Below, in pieces: positions 25,115-34,030 of a stretch of DNA of 45,438 nt (position 1 is the first letter of the stretch; each line of letters opens with the position of its first letter). Source of the DNA: CAZART01 sp964487555. GTDB lineage: Bacteria > Bacteroidota > Rhodothermia > Rhodothermales > VXPQ01. The DNA is taken from positions 1 to 45,438 of the forward strand of contig CAZART010000031.1 of assembly GCA_964487555.1 (NCBI GenBank), written 5' to 3'. Both the position numbers and the translations under genes were made by a program. The notes beneath the pieces were generated by a model. It did no database searches, was not told the origin of the DNA, and saw only the letters and a list, made by a program, of their open reading frames with translations.

Positions 25115-25990
25115 TTAGGGTTTGTTCTCGTTAGGGCGAGGGTCCGCTTCATGGAACAGCTGGCGAAGGAAACGGAGGCCGTCGCGCGCCAGCGTATCCG
25201 GATCCGGAGCGAGGGGCCTCCAGATGGCCGCCGCGCGCGCGATAGCCTCGACGCGATCCGAAAACGTCTCGATAACGACCTTGCCGTCATATCCGATTTC
25301 GCGAAGCGCCGCAGCTATATCCGTCCAGGGTAAATGACCCGTGCCGGGGGTGCCCCGGTCGTTCTCCGCCACCTGCAGGTGGAGGAGACGATCTCCGGCC
25401 TCGCGCAGCGCATCACCGGGGCTCTTCTCCTCGATCCCCGCATGAAACAGGTCGAGGCTGAGCCCGACGGCCGGATGATCCACCCGCTCGACGAGCTCGA
25501 TCGCCTGTCGGGTCGTGTTCAGAAAGCTGGTTTCGAAGCGGTTGAGCGGCTCAATGCCGAGCGAGACGCCGTGCACCGCCGACCGCTCCCCCAGGTCGCG
25601 CAGAATGTCGGAGAGCCCCTCGAGGTCGCGCTCCCGTTCTTCCGGCGTCGCCCGCCAGCATCGCCCCACCGCCGAATAGAATGGCCCGACAAGCGTCGGA
25701 GAGCCGGCCTCTTCGGCGATCTCGATGCAGGTACGCAGGTAGTCGATGCCCTCAGCACATTCTTCCGCCAAGAGAAGGTCCCGTCCCGCGCCAATGACGG
25801 CGCAGATGGAGAGCTCCAGCCCGTGCGCTTCGGCCAGCGAACGCGCGCGCGCGACGTCGAACTGACCCGGCATCTCGATGGGTAGCTCGACGACGTCGTA
25901 GCCCATCGCCGCGACGTGCGGGATCAGCGTCTCCAGCTTCTCCGTCGTCGCCGGTGAGGTCCATACCCAGGTGCTGATGCCGAGCTTCAT
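25115..25990 (-). CDS. Sugar phosphate isomerase/epimerase (xylose isomerase-like TIM barrel)
   Basis: The protein has 291 residues from ATG 25990. It opens with MKLGISTWVWTSPATTEKLE and continues with YDVVELPIE, GLELSICAVIGAGRDLL, LVGPFYSAVGRCWRAT, LGIEPLNRFETSFLNT, VGLSLDLFHAGIEEKS and KVVIETFSDR. These are the strands of the AP-endonuclease-2/xylose isomerase-like barrel. The metal ligands expected for D-tagatose 3-epimerase/allulose epimerase-type enzymes are visible as Glu in IEPLNRFET, Asp and His in DLFHAG, and Glu in VIETFS. It is cytosolic and probably epimerises a ketose. It sits in an operon with the ROK kinase upstream (94 bp) and the dehydrogenase downstream (14 bp). Confidence 0.9.
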   Translation of the reverse strand: MKLGISTWVWTSPATTEKLETLIPHVAAMGYDVVELPIEMPGQFDVARARSLAEAHGLELSICAVIGAGRDLLLAEECAEGIDYLRTCIEIAEEAGSPTLVGPFYSAVGRCWRATPEERERDLEGLSDILRDLGERSAVHGVSLGIEPLNRFETSFLNTTRQAIELVERVDHPAVGLSLDLFHAGIEEKSPGDALREAGDRLLHLQVAENDRGTPGTGHLPWTDIAAALREIGYDGKVVIETFSDRVEAIARAAAIWRPLAPDPDTLARDGLRFLRQLFHEADPRPNENKP

Positions 25991-26084
25991 CCCAAAACCG
26001 ACGTGCGTTTCAACGACTCGTTCATCTGAATATACTCAACTGGACGGCAGGGCCCGTATTTATCCCGCGGCCCTTCGGCGAGAA

Positions 26085-27128
26085 TCATCCCCGCGAACGT
26101 GCGGTGTAGAGTGCCACGAGCGCCGCGCCGATGGCCTGGGACAGGTCGCCCAGCGTCGCTGCGGAGACCTTGATCTGGTTGCGCTGGGCCGGCCAGAGAT
26201 AGGGCTCGGCCGTCTCGCGGACGATCTGCAGGTACCGCTCACGGAAGGCCTGCGTCGTGGCTTCGGGATCCATCAGTCCCCCGCCGATCACGACGAATCG
26301 GGGGTCGACCGCCATGGCGAGGTTGGCGAGGTGGATCCCTAACGCACGGGCCTGGAAGTCGAAGATCTCCCGTGCCAGCTCGTCCCCGTCCTGGGCGAGG
26401 CCGCGCAGGGCCAGGGACCGCTCTCTGAGGCTTCGGTCCGACGCCGCCAGCGGGTGGTCCGGCCGCTCGGTGAGCTTCTCTTCGAGCAGGTACGGCAGGC
26501 CGGAGAGCGTCGTGTACACCTCGATGCAGCCCCAGTCGCGGCCGCAGCCGCACGGGTAAGGGCTGACGCCCAGCAGCTGCAGCGCGGCCGGCATGTGGCC
26601 GCCCTCCATCCCGGTCAGGGTATCTCCTTCGAGAGGAAGGCCGTCGCGACCGATAAAGGCGGCCCCGAGGCCCGAGCCCGGCGCGAGCATCAGCACGGTG
26701 CCTTCACCGGGGCCGCGTACCTCGTTCGCCTCGGCCACACCCCCCATATTGCCGTCGTTGCCGACGACCAGCTCAAGCGGACGCCCGGCACGCTCGGCCA
26801 GCGCACTGCCGTAGTCCGAGTATACGTCGACGCCCTCGAAGCTTGCCGGCAGGTTCGCCGCGAGGCCCAGGACACCGTAGCGCAGGAAGGGTCCGGGAAT
26901 CGCGAGTCCGACGCCCTGGACCTGGTCCCACGACAGCGCATGCTGGCTAAGGTACTCGTCGACGGTCTCCACCCAGCTGCGGACGACCTCTTGAGGCCCT
27001 CTCTCCGTATTCGTCGGCCGCTGGAGCAGCTCCGTCGAGATGGCCGAGCCGTCGTTCCATACGCCTCCTACCTTGGACATGGTGGCACCACCGTCGGTGC
27101 CGATATAGATTGGGCGGTCTGCGCTCAT
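26085..27128 (-). CDS. ROK-family sugar kinase (glucokinase-like)
   Basis: The protein has 347 residues from ATG 27128. The N-terminal phosphate loop is YIGTDGGATMSKVGG. VGLAIPGPF and VVGNDGNMGGVAEAN (catalytic Asp in the GND motif) follow, then VLMLAPGSGLGAAFIGRDG and GMEGGHMP (conserved EGGH). The zinc-binding cluster reads PCGCGRDWGCIEVYTT, close to the ROK consensus CxCGxxGCxE with one extra residue. Near the end, FVVIGGGLMDPEA is the adenosine motif. It phosphorylates a hexose with ATP in the cytosol. It is the first gene of the leftward operon, upstream of the epimerase and ThuA-dehydrogenase genes. It lacks the helix-turn-helix of ROK repressors, so an enzyme is more likely than a regulator. 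Confidence 0.9.
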   Translation of the reverse strand: MSADRPIYIGTDGGATMSKVGGVWNDGSAISTELLQRPTNTERGPQEVVRSWVETVDEYLSQHALSWDQVQGVGLAIPGPFLRYGVLGLAANLPASFEGVDVYSDYGSALAERAGRPLELVVGNDGNMGGVAEANEVRGPGEGTVLMLAPGSGLGAAFIGRDGLPLEGDTLTGMEGGHMPAALQLLGVSPYPCGCGRDWGCIEVYTTLSGLPYLLEEKLTERPDHPLAASDRSLRERSLALRGLAQDGDELAREIFDFQARALGIHLANLAMAVDPRFVVIGGGLMDPEATTQAFRERYLQIVRETAEPYLWPAQRNQIKVSAATLGDLSQAIGAALVALYTARSRG

Positions 27129-27524
27129 GGTTCACTGCTCTCACATCAGTCATCCGGGTTTTGGCTACAACGATCTACAGCGCGTCGTCCCCGCGTCGTT
27201 GATGATAAGAAGGATGTTCATGATGTGCTCCCCGGAATGCATGACGAGGCCGTCATGTCCGGTTTGACGCCGACACGAGGAGGCGGTCACATCCGGTTTG
27301 GCGCTCACCCGAGCAGGCGGTCACATCCGGTTTGGCGCTCACCCGAGCAGGCGGTCACATCCGGTTTGGCGCTCACCCGAGGAGCCTCGCCAGGCGGGAT
27401 GCGCCACGTGCTCAACCGCCGGCCTGATGACGGGCATGCCGATCGGATCAGCGAGGTTCTGGACCGTTGTCCCCAAATCGCCCGGCCCTCGGATCGCTTC
27501 GATGTGACGCTGTCGACGTGACGT
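27129..27524. other. Gene-poor stretch upstream of the sugar operon with relic sequence
   Basis: Nearly 400 bp hold no intact gene. The centre is the 34-bp tandem repeat at 27250-27380. The part 27377-27409 matches 36583-36615, inside the MFS gene, at 30 of 33 positions. On the minus strand, short frames read VEHVAHPAWRGSS (27416-27378) and MNILLIINDAGTTR (near 27200), which look like bits of protein but have no complete context. The region should also contain the promoter of the leftward operon; I could not pick it out. Confidence 0.5.
27250..27380 (+). repeat. 34-bp tandem repeat, about four copies
   Basis: Two units (27284-27317 and 27318-27351) are identical, a third (27352-27380) is cut short, and the first (27250-27283) has diverged. 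The core is CACATCCGGTTTGGCG, followed by a small hairpin GCTC-ACCC-GAGC. The period of 34 is not a multiple of three, so it does not encode a repeated peptide in one frame. It lies about 120 bp before the ROK gene start. Confidence 0.9.
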
Positions 27525-27791
27525 TCACACTCGCCGCGTGTACGTCGCCCCGCGGATGAGCCGCAGCACGAACAGCAGCACGACCGCTCCGATAAATGCG
27601 ACGAAGATCGTACCGGCCAGGCCTCCAAAGGGGGATTCAACGGCCAGAGCATCGAAGATCCACCCGCCTATGAAAGCCCCTACGATGCCGATGATAATGT
27701 CGCCGATAATCCCGTAGCCGGTGCCGCCCATGACGAGGGAAGCGAGTACGCCGGCAATGAGGCCGACGATGAGCCAGGTCAAGAGGTCCAT
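27525..27791 (-). CDS. GlsB/YeaQ/YmgE-type small membrane protein
   Basis: The protein has 88 residues from ATG 27791. Three hydrophobic glycine-rich helices fill almost the whole chain: LLTWLIVGLIAGVLASLVMG, GIIGDIIIGIVGAFIGGWIF and LAGTIFVAFIGAVVLLFVLR. The GYGIIGDIIIGIVGAFIGG stretch is the signature of the transglycosylase-associated/GlsB-YeaQ-YmgE stress proteins of the inner membrane. They are induced by envelope or acid stress in other bacteria, but their function is unknown. The length is typical. It is monocistronic, with the repeat-bearing region downstream. Confidence 0.9.
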   Translation of the reverse strand: MDLLTWLIVGLIAGVLASLVMGGTGYGIIGDIIIGIVGAFIGGWIFDALAVESPFGGLAGTIFVAFIGAVVLLFVLRLIRGATYTRRV

Positions 27792-28224
27792 GCGTGTTGA
27801 GCCCGTTTCAAAAGTGAGAAGGATCCGTTAAGACCGAATAACCGGAACGGACACCTATCAGTTGCTCGAGGACCCTAAGTTTCACAATGCTCGAGACCGG
27901 GACGAAAATAGAGTCGAGATTGCCTTTCATCCGCAACGGCGTAATTTGCCGATTTAATGGGTCTCAAGAATATCCTTTTCGCTCGCATTGTCGCCAACGG
28001 CGCATGAGACTTGATCGTTTGCATCTACGGGTGCACGCTTCAACCGTCTTATTATGATCCAATCGAGGCATTGTCCCATGACGGTCGTGCGGGAAAATCG
28101 GTTTGCCGAGACTTAGCTGAATCAGATTTGAGACAGCGCGGTGCGCGTTTCGCAAACCAGGCAGGAGTGCGATAGGCGCTGGTCGTAAAGCGGGTTTGAC
28201 CTGGAACTTCACCACCTCCGCAGC
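27792..28224. other. Intergenic region before the Ser/Thr kinase
   Basis: A 433-bp region between divergent genes. It is more AT-rich than its surroundings, especially around 27840-28060. I see no convincing coding sequence and no clear terminator. It should contain promoters for both flanking genes. Confidence 0.4.
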
Positions 28225-30777
28225 ATGGACGCTTCCTCCTCACACGAACGCGCAGAGAAAATCCGTGCTCTCGTCGACGAGATAGCCGGTCTCAATCAAG
28301 AGGCCCGCGATGCGCGCCTCGCGGAAGAACCTGACGCTGGTGTTCGTCGCGAGGTGGAATTCCTGCTTGCCGGCCACTCCCCTGCCCCCGACGCATTTGC
28401 TCGCTTCTTCCCCCCACCCGCCTCGGCCGGCTCGGAGTCTGCGGATGGTTTTGTAGGAACGGAAATATCTCATTACAGGATCGAAGAGAAGCTCGGGCAT
28501 GGAGGCATGGGCGTCGTCTACCGGGCCCGCGACCTTAGGCTCGATCGGGACGTCGCCCTCAAATTTCTTCCTCTCTACCTGAGCCGCGACGACGAAGCGA
28601 CGGCGCGTTTTATCCACGAGGCCAAGGCCGCCTCGGCTCTCGATCACCCCCACATCTGCACCATCTTTGAAATCGACGAGACACCGGACGGCCGGCTCTT
28701 CATCTCGATGGCCTGTTATCAGGGTGAATCGCTCGACAAGAAGCTAGCCAAGAGTGCACTGTCTCTGGATCAAGCCGTCGACTATGCGGTGCAGATTGCC
28801 GAGGGACTGGCGCGAGCCCACGACGCCGGTATCGTGCACCGGGACATCAAACCGGCTAATATCATGGTGACCGAACACGATCAGGTAAAGATCGTGGATT
28901 TCGGTCTGGCCAAAATGGCGGACGTGAGCCTGACAAAACCGGGCACGACCGTCGGGACGATCGCCTACATGAGTCCTGAGCAGGCGCAGGGAGCGGAAAT
29001 CGATCACCGAACGGACATCTGGTCGCTCGGCGTCGTGATCTACGAGATGCTTACCGGCAAACGTCCTTTTCCCGGCGAGTTTGATCAGGCCGTTATCTAT
29101 TCCATCGTGCACGAGAAACCCCGGCCTATTGCACGATACCGAGACGATGTTCCGGCAAGCCTGCTTCATGTCGTGGATCGGTCTCTCGAGAAGCGTCCCT
29201 CCGATCGGTATGTGTCGACGGAAGACCTGCTCGAAGACTTGAAGCAGGTCCAAGCTCCTTTACTTTCCACCAGGATCAAAGGACGTGCGTGGCTACGGCG
29301 TACGACGTGGATGCAGAGAGCGCTTGCGGGACTTTTGTTCATACTGATCGCCGGAGGCCTATTTGCACTATTTCCCGACAATACCGAAGAGCAGTTCAAG
29401 TCGATCGCCGTGCTGCCGCTCGAAAATCTTTCCGGAGATTCGGGGCAGGAGTACTTTGTCGACGGGATGACGGAAGCATTAATCATGGAACTCGGTCAAA
29501 TCGCTTCTCTGCGAACGACCTCGCGGCAATCCGTTATGGGATTCAAGGGTAGCACCCTCCCGCTTGCGCGGATCGCCGACCGGTTGGATGTAGATGCTAT
29601 CGTCGAGGGTTCCGTCATGAAGTCGGACGATAGAGTCATCATAACTGCGAAGCTCATTAATGCCAGAGAAGATCACCAAGAATGGGGAGCCTCCTATGAG
29701 AGGGATCTCCACGACGTCATCCGCCTTCAGCGCGAGCTTGCGCTTCAGATTGCACGTGCCATCGAAACGAGCGTCACGGCGCAAGAGGCGGAACGACTCG
29801 GCCATGCGTTTCAGGTCGATCCGCGGGCTCATGACGCTTATCTGCGTGGTCGCGAGCATCTCGCTGCACGTTCCCCGTCCGGACTTTTGAAGGCGGCCGA
29901 GTACTTCCGGGACGCGGTTACCCTCGACCCCGACCATGGGCAGGCCCACGCCAGTCTGGGATTGACGTTTCACTTGATGGGCACGCCGCCTTACGATGTC
30001 CTGCCGCCGCACGATGCGACGCGCCGCGCGCGTGACGCCGTCGGGCGTGCCCTCGCGGCCGATCCCCAGAACGCCGACGCGCTCGCCATTCTGGCCGTCA
30101 TCCGAAGCGAGACGGATTGGAATTGGAACGCCGCTGAGAGTCTGTTTCGCGAAGCGCTTAGATACAATCCGAACAGCGCGTACAATCATCACCTTTTTGC
30201 CATGCACCTTGCATTGACCGGTTTGCTGGACGATGCGTTCGCAATGCAGCAAAAGGCGGAGGCGTTGGATCCGTCAATGCCGATCATTCGAGCCCAGACA
30301 GGCCGCCTTCTACATTATCGGCGGCAATACGATGAGGCGACCACTCGGCTTAACGATGTTCTCGAGGATGAGCCCCGCTTCTACGTGGCGCGCACCTTCG
30401 CCGGTGCGGCCTATGCCGCCGTCGGTCGCTATGATCAGGCGTTGCAGAATATAACGGCGGGTATTGAGCAGGTTGGTGAGCAGCCCGTTTTGCTGTCTGC
30501 GCTCGGCCTTGTTCACGCGATGCGCGGGGCCGAAGACGAAGCGCGTGCCGTCGTTCAAGAATTGCGGTCTATGGCTGAACGACAATACGTTTCGCCGATC
30601 GGTATCGCGGCGATCTACGGCGCCCTGGGAGAACCCGACACCGCTTTCGAATGGCTGGACCGGGGCCTTGCCAAACGCGATCCGTATCTACCCCACATCA
30701 TACTCGAACCCCTGTTCGATTCTATTCGAGATGATGCTCGTTTCGAGGCACTCAAACAAGCGATGGGTCTGAAATAG
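28225..30777 (+). CDS. Membrane Ser/Thr protein kinase with TolB-like and TPR regions
   Basis: The protein has 850 residues from ATG 28225. The kinase domain spans about residues 84-345. It has the glycine loop IEEKLGHGGMGVVYRARD, ATP-binding Lys113 in VALKFL, catalytic HRDIKPANIMV (Asp207), DFGLAK (Asp225) and YMSPEQ, with invariant Asp in DIWSLGVVIYEMLTG. All key residues are present, so it should be active. One transmembrane helix follows (MQRALAGLLFILIAGGLFAL, ~363-383). The outer part starts with a TolB/CadC-like domain (SIAVLPLENLSGDSGQEYFV, VDAIVEGSV, VIITAKLINAREDHQEW) and then TPR-like helical repeats to the end. It is a Hanks-type sensor kinase with an exported sensory part. It converges on the papain-like gene across a shared terminator. 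Confidence 0.93.
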   Translation: MDASSSHERAEKIRALVDEIAGLNQEARDARLAEEPDAGVRREVEFLLAGHSPAPDAFARFFPPPASAGSESADGFVGTEISHYRIEEKLGHGGMGVVYRARDLRLDRDVALKFLPLYLSRDDEATARFIHEAKAASALDHPHICTIFEIDETPDGRLFISMACYQGESLDKKLAKSALSLDQAVDYAVQIAEGLARAHDAGIVHRDIKPANIMVTEHDQVKIVDFGLAKMADVSLTKPGTTVGTIAYMSPEQAQGAEIDHRTDIWSLGVVIYEMLTGKRPFPGEFDQAVIYSIVHEKPRPIARYRDDVPASLLHVVDRSLEKRPSDRYVSTEDLLEDLKQVQAPLLSTRIKGRAWLRRTTWMQRALAGLLFILIAGGLFALFPDNTEEQFKSIAVLPLENLSGDSGQEYFVDGMTEALIMELGQIASLRTTSRQSVMGFKGSTLPLARIADRLDVDAIVEGSVMKSDDRVIITAKLINAREDHQEWGASYERDLHDVIRLQRELALQIARAIETSVTAQEAERLGHAFQVDPRAHDAYLRGREHLAARSPSGLLKAAEYFRDAVTLDPDHGQAHASLGLTFHLMGTPPYDVLPPHDATRRARDAVGRALAADPQNADALAILAVIRSETDWNWNAAESLFREALRYNPNSAYNHHLFAMHLALTGLLDDAFAMQQKAEALDPSMPIIRAQTGRLLHYRRQYDEATTRLNDVLEDEPRFYVARTFAGAAYAAVGRYDQALQNITAGIEQVGEQPVLLSALGLVHAMRGAEDEARAVVQELRSMAERQYVSPIGIAAIYGALGEPDTAFEWLDRGLAKRDPYLPHIILEPLFDSIRDDARFEALKQAMGLK

Positions 30778-30788
30778 CGCCGGCGATT

Positions 30789-30813
30789 AAAAATCCGCAG
30801 AAGCGTCTTCTGC
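30789..30813 (-). terminator. Intrinsic terminator between convergent genes
   Basis: Reading leftward, GCAGAAG-ACG-CTTCTGC (7-bp perfect stem, 3-nt loop) is followed by GGATTTTT, a good intrinsic terminator right at the stop codon of the papain-like gene. The same hairpin lies 19 bp after the kinase stop and may act on rightward transcripts too, though with only a TATTT tail. Confidence 0.65.
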
Positions 30814-33800
30814 TATTTCGCTGAAGACACCTTTGCCGGGTAGGGTAGTCGCCAGTAAGAGAGCATTTCCTTCACCGCCCGGATCAGCTTTCGTCCTTCC
30901 GGCGGTAGATCATCGATTACCAGACTGTATATATCGCGCAAAATCAATTCGGTCTCGGCAAAATAGGAGTGCCCGATCAGATCCGTATCAATTCCGGACG
31001 CATCCACAGTATCTACGTACTTCGAGACGAGGATTCCGGCTCCTGATTCGCCTGCACGGGGATAGCCATGCACCTTTCGAGAAGCGATCAATGCACGATC
31101 ATCCGAGGAGGCATAAAGCGTAGCACGTGTCGCCGTTGCCGGAAGTAACGGAGCAATATCTCGACCGAAGATATCGGCATCGATGTCGGGTGCTGTAAAG
31201 ATAATATGGCCAAGGATCGGGTCAGACTCGGTGTAGGCAATGCGTGTCAGCGCTCCCGCCAGAACTCGACTACCCATGCTGTGAGCTACGACGTGGATTT
31301 GTCGTGCCCCGGCCTCTTGTGCGACCTCCTTGAGAAATGCCTCCAGGTTCGGCACGGACCAAGCTGCATCGGTCTCGTCGGACGTGTACCGAAGGGCCGC
31401 ACCATCCGACGGCCAACTATACATGATGGGCGCACCGTCGAATCCTACGTCATAAGCGAGCTGCGCAGTACGACGAGCAGCGCTTTCAAAGGAGGTATTG
31501 AAGCCGTGAACGAAGACGAATGCTTCCTGTGCTCCCGACCGATCTACCGCGAGGCCGAGGCTTCTAAGAAACACATCTCTGGGTTGGGGCTCAACTTCTC
31601 GCAGAATGATATGTCTGCTCGGATCCTCCGTTAACTCGAATCGCCACCAAGCCGGGGACTCCAGCTCACCAACACGGTGTGATTTCGGGATGCTTACAAC
31701 AGTTTTCCCGTATTCAAGTTCTCCCCTCTCGCCTCCGTAGAATTCAGCAGGCTGTTCACTTCCTGTACGCTTACGGTCAGTTGCATAATAGACATTAACC
31801 TCTATATATTTTTTTTCTTCGCTATAATATCCGGCCCGGCTGACAATTTCATCTTCATCTTCTTTTTCGTCAAGAATGTAGAAGCTTTCGGTTGACGTAT
31901 TGCCGTACGAATCGGTCGCCTCGATTCGAAGGCGCCTTTCGTCTCCCGGCAGCCAGATCGACGTCCGAAAATGTCCGTCCGGCTCAATCTCTGCGGCAAT
32001 TCCATTGACGTAAACACCTGAAATTGATCCGTCGTGCTCCACGGATCCTCTGACCTGAACGGACTGCGACGCCCTGGCGGTTTCAGGCACGCCTCCACGC
32101 ACGTTTCCCGGCACCACGCGCGGCTCAACGACGGTGATTTCAGGCACTCGGAGGCTGCTTGTCGGCGTCGCTAGAAGGACGGTAAGGATAGATTGATTTC
32201 CGGCGACGTCCGTAGCCGATATTTCAAGCGTATCCGATGGTAGGGTAGGTATGTCGATCTCGAATCGAAATACGCCCGCCGTGTCGACTTCGGCCGATCG
32301 TCCTGCGACCGTAAGATTCCGAAGACCTCCCGCCTCACGAATGGTGCCGCTCAAGGCGATTTGAGTCGTGTGCGCAGGTTTCTCTATTCGCGCAATACCT
32401 GATTCGCCGGGTTGGACACTTGGATGCAGGAGCGTAATATCGGGCGCAAGTGTATCGGTGAAAGTCGGCAATGCCACATGCTCGATCTCGACGACCAGTG
32501 CTACCATCTTTCCATTTTGAACCACGGCTTCGAATCCCATCGATCCGTTTTCATCGTACGTTACGAGCTCGGCCGGTACGAGCTGAGTACCCAACACGGT
32601 CTTGAGGCGCTGCATGAAGGACCCGTCTTCCACAGAGACCCGCTGTACGATCTCATTGAGATTGAGCTCAACGGTCGAAAATAGCAGTGTGAGATAGTCG
32701 GTCCCCGTACGATCATCCAGCGCCATGAATGAACCTTCCGGCAGCAGAGAAATACTGCTTTTCTGATACGGGATGTACGCAGAAGTCTTCTCGCCGTGTG
32801 GTATCAACCGATTTGCCGCTCGGGTCAGATCCGATCCGAAAGCGTAGACATAGGCGGGTGACTCATTCGTAATGTGGGCATTGAAGGCCGTATAGGACGG
32901 AAAGGCTTGATCGACCTTATAGCGATCATCCTGAAATGTCGCGGCCATCGGCTCGCCGTTGGAGAGCGTAAGAGTCAAGCTGCTCTTCAGGCGTATGGGT
33001 GCGACGTCCTCCTGCTCAAAAGTCCCGAAGACCTCAAAGCCGTAGTAAACGTATTCTGTGAACGCTTCGTAGGGGATCCAGATAAAGCCTTCATTCCCCC
33101 ATCGACGGCCCCAACTATTCATGACTTCGAACGCACCACCGTGCATCTCATCATCGTAGCCTATAACTGCGAGAGCGTGTGCACCTGCGTCTGCCGGTTC
33201 CCCGTCCTGCGGCATCCACACGGATTTGTGAACACTATTGAGAAACGACGTCGTCACGTTCATTCCGATAACGACAGGATTCCCTTCCGACAGACTCTTC
33301 TTTACAGGGAAAATCTTCTTTTTCGTATCCGTACGAAAGAGTTTGTGGTAGCCGATGATTTTATGGTCCATGGCGATAAACTCATCGTCCGGTGTCGGCA
33401 TGCGGTCGCATGAGGTTGGAAAGGTCTCTAACGGGGCGACTCCTTCGTCCTGTAAAAGGTCGAGAGCCCAGATGAGGTATGATCCCCTGGCACAATTCGG
33501 ATCGTAAGCCGGATCGCGTAGCCTGTTGTAAATGTAGGCCGGCGCATATGCGTGTTTCGTAATAAACTCTCGATCTGTCCACCCGTTTTTTCGCGCTTCG
33601 ATAATAGTACGGGCGGCATACCCTGTCGCCCACCCCACGCACATGCTGGTACGCTGTTGATTTCCCGCGTAGGGTGCATGGGACTTCAGGGATACGCGTG
33701 CAGGAAGACTATCATAATCCCCGCGCATCAGTACGGGTACGCCGGGTGCGCGCTCATACGCCGAGTCGTCGAACAGCAGGCCCATGCCTACGTTCTGCGC

Positions 33801-33911
33801 ATACGCCGTTGCCCCCCCCCAACCTTCAACGGCGCACGTCGCTAGGAGAAGAATGACGCCAAGGTGACGTGATGTGGCCATCCGATGTAGCAGAGCAGTC
33901 ACCATGCGCAT
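30813..33911 (-). CDS. Exported papain-like peptidase fused to Ig-like repeats and a DUF900-type hydrolase
   Basis: The protein has 1032 residues from ATG 33911, with a signal peptide (VILLLATCAVEGWGGATAYA). A C1 papain-type domain spans about 60-300: oxyanion Gln and nucleophile Cys91 in GNQQRTSMCVGWATGYA, His245 in DAGAHALAVIGYDDE, Asn265 in VMNSWGRRWGNEGF, followed by WIPYEAF. The middle (~300-690) carries Ig-like segments, e.g. ITLLHPSVQPGESGIARIEK, SATDVAGNQSIL and RIEATDSYGNTST. From ~700 a DUF900-type alpha/beta hydrolase follows: VNVYYATDRKRTG, AFVFVHGFNTSFES, Ser878 in IHVVAHSMGSRVLAGAL, Asp in FTAPDIDADIF, His981 in LIGHSYF. Both active sites look complete. It lies 119 bp behind the caspase gene on the same strand, probably in one transcript. 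Confidence 0.88.
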   Translation of the reverse strand: MRMVTALLHRMATSRHLGVILLLATCAVEGWGGATAYAQNVGMGLLFDDSAYERAPGVPVLMRGDYDSLPARVSLKSHAPYAGNQQRTSMCVGWATGYAARTIIEARKNGWTDREFITKHAYAPAYIYNRLRDPAYDPNCARGSYLIWALDLLQDEGVAPLETFPTSCDRMPTPDDEFIAMDHKIIGYHKLFRTDTKKKIFPVKKSLSEGNPVVIGMNVTTSFLNSVHKSVWMPQDGEPADAGAHALAVIGYDDEMHGGAFEVMNSWGRRWGNEGFIWIPYEAFTEYVYYGFEVFGTFEQEDVAPIRLKSSLTLTLSNGEPMAATFQDDRYKVDQAFPSYTAFNAHITNESPAYVYAFGSDLTRAANRLIPHGEKTSAYIPYQKSSISLLPEGSFMALDDRTGTDYLTLLFSTVELNLNEIVQRVSVEDGSFMQRLKTVLGTQLVPAELVTYDENGSMGFEAVVQNGKMVALVVEIEHVALPTFTDTLAPDITLLHPSVQPGESGIARIEKPAHTTQIALSGTIREAGGLRNLTVAGRSAEVDTAGVFRFEIDIPTLPSDTLEISATDVAGNQSILTVLLATPTSSLRVPEITVVEPRVVPGNVRGGVPETARASQSVQVRGSVEHDGSISGVYVNGIAAEIEPDGHFRTSIWLPGDERRLRIEATDSYGNTSTESFYILDEKEDEDEIVSRAGYYSEEKKYIEVNVYYATDRKRTGSEQPAEFYGGERGELEYGKTVVSIPKSHRVGELESPAWWRFELTEDPSRHIILREVEPQPRDVFLRSLGLAVDRSGAQEAFVFVHGFNTSFESAARRTAQLAYDVGFDGAPIMYSWPSDGAALRYTSDETDAAWSVPNLEAFLKEVAQEAGARQIHVVAHSMGSRVLAGALTRIAYTESDPILGHIIFTAPDIDADIFGRDIAPLLPATATRATLYASSDDRALIASRKVHGYPRAGESGAGILVSKYVDTVDASGIDTDLIGHSYFAETELILRDIYSLVIDDLPPEGRKLIRAVKEMLSYWRLPYPAKVSSAK

Positions 33912-34030
33912 GCTTAGGGCTTCCTATTCCGGAACAAGCGAGCCGGTTAAAAGCAGGTCTTGAAGCGATCCAACTCGTGGAGAGGTCAAACCTGATCAAT
34001 TAGGGTTACGTGCGAGATGCTCCCGTAGCT

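Noticed and set aside
27250..27380. CRISPR array
   Set aside because: The units are directly adjacent without unique spacers and number only about four; it is a tandem repeat.
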